Shown one piece after another: positions 1 to 4,568 of a DNA stretch of 5,687 nt; the stretch's first letter is position 1; every line of letters starts with the position of its first letter. The stretch covers positions 1 to 5,687 of the forward strand of contig JAZULV010000070.1 in NCBI GenBank assembly GCA_045603305.1, written 5' to 3'. The position numbers and the translations under genes are program-made. The notes beneath the pieces were generated by a model. It had not been told where the DNA came from, did no database searches, and saw only the letters and a list, made by a program, of their open reading frames with translations. The stretch comes from JAFRXK01 sp045603305 (lineage in GTDB: Bacteria; Bacillota; Clostridia; Lachnospirales; Lachnospiraceae).

Positions 1-140
1 TTGGATGAACGTCCACCTACTCTCTTCTGTCCTTTTACCATAAGCACTTCCTTGCTTAATGAATCACAATAGAAAAACTCTTTCCACTGATCAGCAAGAG
101 TACCACCCAATGCTCCTAATCCTGCTTTAATAAGTCCCAT
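1..140 (-). CDS. SPFH-domain / 'virion core'-like protein (YdjI type), N-terminal 46 codons only
   Basis: This is a partial gene. It starts with ATG at 140 and is cut by the left edge of the window after 46 residues. The start is fixed by a strong Shine-Dalgarno (GGAAGGAG, 148-155 on the minus strand) 7 nt upstream. The visible protein begins MGLIKAGLGALGGTLADQWK, followed by EFFYCDSL and a VKGQKR segment. I recognise this as the N-terminus of the bacterial SPFH proteins related to Bacillus YdjI (COG4260). Members carry a short Gly-rich amphipathic N-terminus, then an SPFH/band-7 domain and usually a C-terminal zinc ribbon; none of those later parts is visible here. Family members associate with membranes and often lie beside membrane-stress genes. 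It lies 101 nt downstream of the small membrane-protein gene on the same strand and is probably co-transcribed with it, as no terminator separates them. Family call by recognition of the N-terminal motif; the function is inferred. Confidence 0.8.
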   Translation of the reverse strand, partial: MGLIKAGLGALGGTLADQWKEFFYCDSLSKEVLMVKGQKRVGGRSS

Positions 141-223
141 AATAAAACTCCTTCCTTAATTATCAATAAAACCTTTTATACATGACAATAAACAAAATAT
201 CTTGTTATCTTGTTCATAATCCT

Positions 224-239
224 AATACTAATTAGTATT
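224..239. repeat. Perfect 16-bp palindrome in the gap upstream of the SPFH gene
   Basis: AATACTAATTAGTATT is identical to its own reverse complement. It sits 2 nt past the stop codon of the small membrane-protein gene and 83 nt before the SPFH start. As RNA it could fold only into a weak 6-bp A/U-rich hairpin with an AAUU loop and no U-run behind it, so it is not a convincing terminator. It could be a regulator binding site or a processing site, or it could be chance in AT-rich DNA. Confidence 0.3.
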
Positions 240-241
240 TT

Positions 242-517
242 TTATTTGTTGTTTTTATCACTCTTTACTGAATACGGATTTTTATTTTCTCTCGGTGGGG
301 TCGGAGTACTGCAATCTGACGCCCATCTAATAATCATCATCCACAAAACAATACCCAGTATCCATAATCCTAATGCTGCTACAAACCATAATATTGATAT
401 ATCCAGCCAAAAATGCAATATCAATAATATCCATGCCGGAATGCTCCATTCTATATTTAACAGCATGTTAATAAACAAACAAATAAAAAAGTTACCATTT
501 AATTTTACGCGACGCAT
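242..517 (-). CDS. Small membrane protein of unknown function, two predicted helices (91 aa)
   Basis: I assign no function. With the start at 517 the protein is 91 aa and begins MRRVKLNGNF. Residues about 10-36 and 40-65 are very hydrophobic and Trp-rich (motifs IEWSIPAWILL and LWILGIVLWMM), giving two membrane helices as a hairpin. A polar, Pro/Asn/Lys-rich tail of about 25 residues follows (TPTPPRENKNPYSVK). The reading frame stays open to an ATG at 589, but starts at 589 and 529 would overlap the DUF6935 gene by 70 and 10 nt. The ATG at 517 lies 2 nt after that gene's stop, the pattern of translational coupling, and gives a typical basic N-terminus. No strong Shine-Dalgarno is visible for any candidate start, so coupling is the best explanation. 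It sits between the DUF6935 and SPFH genes, so it is probably the membrane partner of that cassette. Confidence 0.72.
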   Translation of the reverse strand: MRRVKLNGNFFICLFINMLLNIEWSIPAWILLILHFWLDISILWFVAALGLWILGIVLWMMIIRWASDCSTPTPPRENKNPYSVKSDKNNK

Positions 518-519
518 TG

Positions 520-1098
520 TTATGCCCATGGGTCCGCAGATTTTGGAATACGGATACCCGAAAGAAGATAATGTTCCCACAAGAACCATGTACCGTCTCC
601 TCTCATGCGAAGCATGATAGTTCTAGGAGAATCTGCACCGCCACTCTGTACAACCAGCTTCATATATCCCTCAACATCATCAGATGTTGCATTGCTTTCT
701 ACTACAATTGTAAAAGGCTCATCCGGTGTGTAATCGTTATCAGGTGTTGCCCCCTTAAAATAAGAAAATGGAATATATGTCTGTCCGTCACGGAATCTGT
801 CATCATGGAAAGATATCTCATGAGGGCTGAGAGGACGCGGACCACGAAGCCAGTTTAACATCTCAATTCCTATATCTTTATCAGCTGCATATGCACATAA
901 TGCACATATAGTCAAAGCAGCTGTCTGGAACGGATCTTTTAATGCAGCTTCCGGAAGTGCCTGCATTTCTGAAAGGCTCTCAGGAAGAGCGTTAAATGTA
1001 AAGGTTTCTTTTTTATTGCCTATGGAATTAACTGCATTTTGTGTTGCAGATTTAACAATATCACCTGCACTCTGCTTCAATTTGTCAAAAATAGACAT
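520..1098 (-). CDS. DUF6935-type protein, first gene of the SPFH cassette (192 aa)
   Basis: This is a conserved Firmicutes protein without an established function; I recognise it as the DUF6935 type from its motifs. Residues 1-27 form an amphipathic helix (MSIFDKLKQSAGDIVKSATQ), plausible for membrane or partner contact. The domain follows: a helical part at about 55-85 (DPFQTAALTICALCAY), the motif NWLRGPRPLSPHE at 82-94, FSYFKGATPDNDYTP at 111-125, a beta-rich stretch with SGGADSPR at 152-159, and the ending WFLWEHYLLSGIRIPKSADP at 171-190. No signal peptide or membrane segment is seen, so it is expected to be cytoplasmic. The length looks complete. The start is well supported: GGAGGAT (1105-1111) lies 6 nt before the ATG, and a consensus promoter lies upstream. 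It is co-oriented with the small membrane protein (2-nt gap) and the SPFH gene. No catalytic residues are apparent. A structural or stress role with the SPFH protein is inference. Confidence 0.82.
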   Translation of the reverse strand: MSIFDKLKQSAGDIVKSATQNAVNSIGNKKETFTFNALPESLSEMQALPEAALKDPFQTAALTICALCAYAADKDIGIEMLNWLRGPRPLSPHEISFHDDRFRDGQTYIPFSYFKGATPDNDYTPDEPFTIVVESNATSDDVEGYMKLVVQSGGADSPRTIMLRMRGDGTWFLWEHYLLSGIRIPKSADPWA

Positions 1099-1131
1099 CG
1101 TTTTATCCTCCTTAAAATAAATAGTATATAC

Positions 1132-1160
1132 ATTATACCATAACTATTATTACATTTCCA
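1132..1160 (-). promoter_or_regulatory. Sigma-A promoter of the DUF6935/SPFH cassette
   Basis: On the minus strand the -10 box TATAAT (1132-1137) is preceded by an extended TGG. A -35 box TGGAAA (1155-1160, 4 of 6 consensus) lies 17 bp upstream. Transcription would start near 1125, giving a leader of about 27 nt that holds the GGAGGAT ribosome site of the DUF6935 gene. An A/T-rich tract (about 1163-1177) lies just upstream of the -35 and could act as an UP element. Confidence 0.72.
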
Positions 1161-1290
1161 TAGTTTTTTATTTTTTTCAGTACACATCATATTTTCGCAT
1201 GGATTATTCTGAATTTTCAGTTAACATCTTTTGCATTATTATTTGCACCATATTAAATAATCACTGCCACTACTCCTTTAATAATTTCAA

Positions 1291-1326
1291 AAGTGCCGGT
1301 CTTCACTTCCATGAAATCCGACACTT
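1291..1326 (-). terminator. Terminator-like palindrome behind the ABC permease gene
   Basis: On the minus strand the RNA folds as AAGUGUCGG / CCGGCACUU, a 9-bp stem with one U-G pair. An inner UUCA/UGAA helix follows, and then UUUUGAAAUU. It lies 61 nt past the permease stop codon and is the likely end of the GntR/ABC operon transcript. The sequence, including the inner part, resembles the element at 4505-4540, so the two are probably copies of one dispersed family. The U-run is short, so termination may be incomplete. Confidence 0.62.
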
Positions 1327-1386
1327 ACTATCATCTGTTTTACTAATGCTAAGTTATTCTCTTTGCAAAACATGCTTTGCTTATTA

Positions 1387-2019
1387 CTATAACTCTCTTT
1401 TTTCATATAGTTTTATAGAAATAAACCAAGATAACAGATATAAAACTATAGCAATTATTAATACGCCGACGCTAATCCCCACTGCAGATATTGTGACATC
1501 CGGTACAATTGTCCTTCCTGTTGCAATCATTGTACTGCCTCCACACAGGACACCCGCAACAATGTAATAAACTATTCTTCCTTTTTCAACACCAAATCTA
1601 AATATAAAAGGAAGCATAATACTCGGACCGATAAGTCCCAGCGACATAAATAATGCTATATTTCCTAACACCCCTGACAATACAACATTTCCATTTATAC
1701 TCATACTTATAAGATGTGCCAGTCTTGATAATATACTCATTATAACAACTGATACCAGTACCCATATATACTTTTCCGATACAAGCATTTTTCGTGAAAC
1801 CGGCAATACATTACTATAGATATTCCACTTGCTATGTTCTTCATAAGATAACAGTGTAATAGATGAAAGTCCTGCTAAAACCATAGGAAACACGCTAAAA
1901 AATGCATACTCAGCGTTATTGGCAAAAACCGACGTTGCTAAAAACACTACAATCACTATATAAAAAGCTCTAAGATATTTAGCAGCCATATAAAAGTCTT
2001 TTAATAATAACCCTTTCAT
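1387..2019 (-). CDS. ABC-2 type transporter permease (ABC2_membrane_5-like), 210 aa
   Basis: This is the membrane subunit of an ABC exporter, paired with the ATPase encoded directly upstream. It starts MKGLLLKDFY, a common opening in this permease family, and has about six hydrophobic segments: roughly 17-33, 38-58, 84-106, 116-140, 149-168 and 178-201. Between helices 2 and 3 lies the charged loop EEHSKWNIYSNVLPVSRK (60-77), the family's recognisable signature and probable contact with the ATPase. The tail is short and basic (KLYEKREL). At 210 aa it fits single-domain half-transporters, so two copies with an ATPase dimer are expected. The ATG lies 1 nt after the ATPase stop, with AAGGGGGAGA inside the end of the ATPase gene as ribosome site, so translation is probably coupled. 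The substrate is unknown. Relatives in GntR-controlled operons are linked to cell-envelope or antibiotic stress, which is only inference here. Confidence 0.88.
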   Translation of the reverse strand: MKGLLLKDFYMAAKYLRAFYIVIVVFLATSVFANNAEYAFFSVFPMVLAGLSSITLLSYEEHSKWNIYSNVLPVSRKMLVSEKYIWVLVSVVIMSILSRLAHLISMSINGNVVLSGVLGNIALFMSLGLIGPSIMLPFIFRFGVEKGRIVYYIVAGVLCGGSTMIATGRTIVPDVTISAVGISVGVLIIAIVLYLLSWFISIKLYEKREL

Positions 2020-2020
2020 C

Positions 2021-2863
2021 TTATCTCTCCCCCTTTACCATAAATACAAACAATTCTTCTATAGTTACCGGGCTTATATTCATGCCCTGAGGTACACTAC
2101 CTCGCTCTATTATCACTTCAACCCCATAGGCAGTTTCCTTCTTGCCTTTTACAGCCTCAGGATTCAATTCTGCAAGCTGTTCTGTTGTACAATGGATTAC
2201 TCCATACTTAGATAAAAGCATATCTTTCTCCTCACACAAGAGAAGCTTTCCCTTATGTAAAAAGGCAATATAATCGCATATCTTCTCTAAATCACTTACT
2301 ATATGTGAAGAAATAAGTACCGAATGATTCTCGTCTCTTGTAAACTCGCTGAACATATCCACCACTTCATCTCTTACAACCGGATCTAACCCGCTGGTAG
2401 CTTCGTCCAGTATAAGAAGCTTCGCATTGTGTGACAGTGCTACGATTATCCCAAGCTTCATCTTCATGCCTCTGGAATAATCCTTAAACATCTTCTTAGC
2501 GTCAATATTAAGTTTTTTAAGATATTCGAAATAAACTGCTTCATCCCAGTTCTTATAAATATTCTTCATGACCTTATTAATCTGTTTTGCATTCAAAGCC
2601 TCCGGGAAACCGACTTCATCCAGCACCACGCCAATATCTTCTTTGGTGCATCTAAAGTTATCCTTATTATTCTTACCCAACACAGTTATGCTTCCGCTGT
2701 CCCTTTGAATAATATCCAGAATAAGCTTAATAGTGGTACTTTTACCGGCACCATTCTCTCCTATAAGTCCAAGTATACATCCGCTTGGCAATGATAAATT
2801 AAGGTTATCAAGTGAAAATCCCGGATATGATTTACACAAATCTTTTATCTCTATTGCATTCAT
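2021..2863 (-). CDS. ABC transporter ATP-binding protein of a GntR-controlled exporter (280 aa)
   Basis: This is the nucleotide-binding subunit that drives the ABC-2 permease encoded next to it; it acts at the inner face of the membrane. Visible motifs in order are Walker A GENGAGKST (35-43), the ABC signature as YSRGM (129-133, replacing LSGGQ), Walker B LLILDE (149-154), D-loop SGLD (157-160) and H-loop His187 in SSHIV. The Q-loop position reads IGVVLDE (77-83), with no glutamine, although the rest of the ATPase core looks intact. Residues about 210-280 form a C-terminal extension typical of single-domain exporter ATPases. The ATG at 2863 is 2 nt after the repressor's TAG, and GGAGG inside the end of that gene (2871-2875) gives a 7-nt spacing, so the start is secure. 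It is expressed from the ACTGTA-decorated promoter and therefore controlled by the repressor. The transported substrate cannot be read from the sequence. Confidence 0.93.
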   Translation of the reverse strand: MNAIEIKDLCKSYPGFSLDNLNLSLPSGCILGLIGENGAGKSTTIKLILDIIQRDSGSITVLGKNNKDNFRCTKEDIGVVLDEVGFPEALNAKQINKVMKNIYKNWDEAVYFEYLKKLNIDAKKMFKDYSRGMKMKLGIIVALSHNAKLLILDEATSGLDPVVRDEVVDMFSEFTRDENHSVLISSHIVSDLEKICDYIAFLHKGKLLLCEEKDMLLSKYGVIHCTTEQLAELNPEAVKGKKETAYGVEVIIERGSVPQGMNISPVTIEELFVFMVKGER

Positions 2864-2865
2864 AA

Positions 2866-3237
2866 CTAATCCTCCAAAATAATATTAAATATCTCGATAA
2901 TATCCTCTTTGCCCAGATTACAGGAAGCCGCGAGCCTCGCTATCTGCTGCATATGCTCTTCTATCTTCTTAAGATTCTCTTCCCGCATAAGCTCTACATT
3001 CTTCGGTGCCACAAAACACCCCTTGCCTGCAACCGTATAAATAAAACCTTCATGCTCTAATTCATCATAGGCACGCTTTGTCGTAATTACGCTGATTCGC
3101 AAATCCTTTGCCAGATTACGAATAGATGGTAACGCTTCATCTTCACTTAATGCACCACTTATAATCTGAGTTTTTATCTGACTATATATCTGGTCATAAA
3201 TGGGCGCCCCACTCTTATTATCTATAAAAATATTCAC
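2866..3237 (-). CDS. GntR-family repressor, YtrA type, controlling its own ABC operon (123 aa)
   Basis: This is a DNA-binding regulator. Residues about 12-76 form the GntR winged helix-turn-helix: PIYDQIYSQIKTQIISG, then EALPSIRNLAKDLRIS and ITTKRAYDELEHEGFIY, ending in the wing VAGKGCFV. Only a short helical tail (about 84-123) follows, with no ligand-binding domain of the FadR or HutC kind. This is the YtrA architecture, whose tail serves for dimerisation. I place the start at GTG 3237, not at the upstream ATG 3315. GTG gives the usual family N-terminus (NIFIDNKSGAPIYDQI) with AGGAG 8 nt upstream. The longer form would translate the promoter and operator into a false hydrophobic stretch. 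The gene leads the operon, with the ATPase following after 2 nt. YtrA relatives repress their ABC genes until a cell-wall-active compound or similar signal appears; the signal here is unknown. Confidence 0.9.
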   Translation of the reverse strand: MNIFIDNKSGAPIYDQIYSQIKTQIISGALSEDEALPSIRNLAKDLRISVITTKRAYDELEHEGFIYTVAGKGCFVAPKNVELMREENLKKIEEHMQQIARLAASCNLGKEDIIEIFNIILED

Positions 3238-3245
3238 CTTACCAG

Positions 3246-3250
3246 CTCCT
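3246..3250 (-). promoter_or_regulatory. Ribosome binding site that decides the GTG start of the GntR gene
   Basis: AGGAG on the minus strand lies 8 nt before GTG 3235-3237. It supports the 123-residue form over the ATG at 3315, which lies upstream of the -35 box and so cannot be in the transcript from this promoter. Confidence 0.75.
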
Positions 3251-3286
3251 TTACTGTATATGTACAGTATATACAGTAAATACAGT
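3250..3286. promoter_or_regulatory. Multi-half-site operator (ACTGTA repeats) of the GntR/ABC operon
   Basis: On the minus strand three ACTGTA units start exactly 9 bp apart (plus-strand TACAGT at 3263, 3272 and 3281), followed by one inverted TACAGT (plus-strand ACTGTA at 3253-3258). Two nested palindromes share the arm next to the ribosome site: TACTGTA-N4-TACAGTA (3252-3269), and an 11-bp perfect inverted repeat with a 9-bp spacer (3250-3260 with 3270-3280). The array covers the spacer, the -10 box and the predicted start point, so a bound repressor would exclude RNA polymerase. The cognate regulator is inferred from adjacency. Confidence 0.8.
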
Positions 3287-3294
3287 GTTGTCAA
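3266..3294 (-). promoter_or_regulatory. Sigma-A promoter of the GntR/ABC operon
   Basis: On the minus strand there is a perfect -35 TTGACA (3289-3294), a 17-bp spacer and a -10 TATACT (3266-3271). Transcription should begin near 3259, leaving a leader of about 22 nt that holds the AGGAG ribosome site. The near-consensus boxes predict strong expression when derepressed. Confidence 0.85.
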
Positions 3295-3332
3295 TATATA
3301 AATTATTCTTATCAATCTGCTGCAATTATTAT

Positions 3333-3358
3333 TCTTAAGTTGTCAGATAACCTTAAGA
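3333..3358. repeat. Inverted repeat TCTTAAG-N12-CTTAAGA around the rsmH -35 box
   Basis: The two 7-bp arms (3333-3339 and 3352-3358) are perfect reverse complements and flank the -35 hexamer of the rsmH promoter. The position fits an operator for an unknown regulator. A chance origin in AT-rich DNA is possible, because each arm contains the self-complementary CTTAAG. Confidence 0.35.
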
Positions 3359-3369
3359 CAGTGTATAAT
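3340..3369 (+). promoter_or_regulatory. Sigma-A promoter of rsmH
   Basis: A -35 TTGTCA (3340-3345, 5 of 6) lies 18 bp upstream of a perfect -10 TATAAT (3364-3369). Transcription is predicted from about 3376, giving a leader of about 63 nt before ATG 3439. It diverges from the GntR promoter, with about 45 bp between the two -35 boxes. Confidence 0.7.
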
Positions 3370-3428
3370 GATAAACAACTTGCAAAATACAATAAAAGCA
3401 TAATCTTAAATAGTGTAACAAATATTTT

Positions 3429-3433
3429 GGAGG
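3429..3433 (+). promoter_or_regulatory. Ribosome binding site that decides the rsmH start
   Basis: GGAGG lies 5 nt before ATG 3439. The open frame continues back to a TTG at 3340, but that codon is inside the -35 box, so the ATG is the real start. Confidence 0.85.
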
Positions 3434-3438
3434 CACAT

Positions 3439-4491
3439 ATGGACAACAACAACGAAGTAAAACATGTACGCCGTGTACGATATAGTGGAACCCATCCAAA
3501 AAAGTTTAGTGAAAAATATAAAGAGCAGAACCCGGAAAAATATGCTGATACTATTGAAAAAGTAATCAGCAAGGGTAGTACACCTGCCGGTATGCACATT
3601 TCTATTATGGTACAGGAGATTCTGGATTTTTTACAGATTAAGCCGGGACAAAAAGGCCTTGATGCCACCCTTGGCTATGGAGGACATTCCACCGAGATGC
3701 TAAAATGCTTAAAGGGAGAGGGACATCTTTATGCCTTAGATGTTGACCCCATTGAAATTGAAAAGACCAGAGAGCGCCTTGCTTTACGAGGCTTCGGACC
3801 TGATATTCTGACAATTAAGCAGATTAATTTTGCTAACATTGATGAAGTGGCGGCTGATGCTGGAAAATTTGACTTTATCCTGGCTGACCTTGGAGTTTCC
3901 TCCATGCAGATTGATAATCCTGAGAGAGGATTTACTTATAAGGCAGAAGGACCTTTAGACCTGCGCTTAAACCCGCAAAAGGGTGAATCTGCGGCAGAGC
4001 GACTGGCACAGATGAACTTTGATGAAATTGCCGGAATGCTGATTGAAAATTCTGATGAACCTTACGCAAAAGAAATTGCCGAAGAAATTATCAAGCAAAG
4101 AAGAAAGGGTGGTATAAAGACCACTACCGAGCTTCGAGATGTCATCGAAAGTGCCCTTCTATTTCTTCCTGCCAAGGAACAGAAAGAGGCTGTAAAAAAA
4201 GCCTGCGCAAGAACCTTTCAGGCACTGCGTATTGACGTAAACAGTGAATTTGAAGTGCTCTACAGCTTCCTTGAAAAGCTTCCTGATGTAATGGCACCGG
4301 GAGGAAGAGCTGCAATCTTAACCTTCCACTCGGGAGAAGACAGACTGGTAAAGAACGCTTTCAAAAACTATTACAGAGAAGGCGTTTTCAGCGATATTTC
4401 TAAGGAGGTCATCCGACCATCTGCCGAGGAATGTAATCGTAACCCAAGAGCAAAGTCCACCAAGATGCGCTGGGCTATCAAAGCAGAATAA
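3439..4491 (+). CDS. rsmH: 16S rRNA (cytosine1402-N4)-methyltransferase, long RsmH paralogue (350 aa)
   Basis: RsmH transfers a methyl group from S-adenosylmethionine to N4 of C1402 in the ribosomal P site. The core is clear: AGMHISIMVQEIL (50-62), SAM-binding motif LDATLGYGGHS (74-84), ALDVDP (99-104), DFILADLGVSSMQIDNPERG (145-164), GPLDLRLNP (171-179), RTFQALRIDVNSE (258-270), GGRAAILTFHSGEDRLVK (288-305) and the ending NPRAKSTKMRWAIKA (335-349). It differs from ordinary RsmH in an N-terminal basic extension of about 50 residues (KHVRRVRYSGTHPKKF...), HSGED in place of the usual HSLED, and a C-terminal MRWAIKA in place of the usual LRVAE. At 350 aa it is longer than the usual 310 or so. 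The neighbours are not mraZ, ftsL or penicillin-binding protein genes, so this is not the division-cluster copy; a second, canonical rsmH probably exists elsewhere in the genome. The gene is monocistronic, between its own promoter and the terminator at 4505-4540. Confidence 0.92.
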   Translation: MDNNNEVKHVRRVRYSGTHPKKFSEKYKEQNPEKYADTIEKVISKGSTPAGMHISIMVQEILDFLQIKPGQKGLDATLGYGGHSTEMLKCLKGEGHLYALDVDPIEIEKTRERLALRGFGPDILTIKQINFANIDEVAADAGKFDFILADLGVSSMQIDNPERGFTYKAEGPLDLRLNPQKGESAAERLAQMNFDEIAGMLIENSDEPYAKEIAEEIIKQRRKGGIKTTTELRDVIESALLFLPAKEQKEAVKKACARTFQALRIDVNSEFEVLYSFLEKLPDVMAPGGRAAILTFHSGEDRLVKNAFKNYYREGVFSDISKEVIRPSAEECNRNPRAKSTKMRWAIKAE

Positions 4492-4504
4492 TCTATTTAT
4501 AAAA

Positions 4505-4540
4505 AGTGCCGGACCTTCACTATTTTGAAAGACCGGCACT
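4505..4540. terminator. Bidirectional terminator between rsmH and the HTH-desulfoferrodoxin gene
   Basis: AGTGCCGG (4505-4512) pairs with CCGGCACT (4533-4540) in a perfect 8-bp stem, with a partly paired interior (CTTCA against TGAAAG). Read on the minus strand the stem is followed by UUUUU, a classic intrinsic terminator 28 nt past the HTH-desulfoferrodoxin stop. On the plus strand it lies 13 nt past the rsmH stop but has only a mixed A/U tail, so it is weaker there. It is homologous to the element at 1291-1326. Confidence 0.85.
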
Positions 4541-4568
4541 ATTAATTAACTATTTATTTTAGACCATA

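Noticed and set aside
159..188. Possible promoter for the SPFH gene (TTGTCA-18-GATAAT on the minus strand)
   Set aside because: The transcript would begin inside or past the GGAAGGAG ribosome site, so it could not be used for normal translation of that gene.
210..858. Plus-strand open frames antisense to the DUF6935 and small membrane-protein genes
   Set aside because: They are mirror frames of well-supported minus-strand genes, with no ribosome sites and low-complexity composition.
1365..1380. Small hairpin GCAAAG-CAUG-UUUUGC just after the permease stop
   Set aside because: It is short and A/U-rich with no U-run behind it; the palindrome at 1291-1326 is the better terminator.
1199..1567. 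Plus-strand open frame of 122 codons
   Set aside because: Its second half is antisense to the ABC permease and its first half crosses the terminator palindrome at 1291-1326. It lacks a ribosome site and resembles no protein family.
3263..3286. CRISPR-like or tandem repeat array (TACAGT every 9 bp)
   Set aside because: The units are only 6 bp long, number three, and sit in a promoter, which fits an operator and not an array.
3238..3315. Longer GntR protein starting at ATG 3315 with a hydrophobic N-terminus
   Set aside because: That start lies upstream of the -35 box, and the extra residues are a translation of the promoter and operator. GTG 3237 has a proper ribosome site and the family N-terminus.
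3340..3438. rsmH extended to TTG 3340
   Set aside because: The TTG is inside the -35 hexamer and upstream of the predicted start point, whereas ATG 3439 has GGAGG 5 nt upstream.
3312..3668. Minus-strand hydrophobic frames opposite the start of rsmH, and another at 4318-4539
   Set aside because: The rsmH protein on the plus strand is unmistakable; these frames cross its promoter or its terminator and have no family features.
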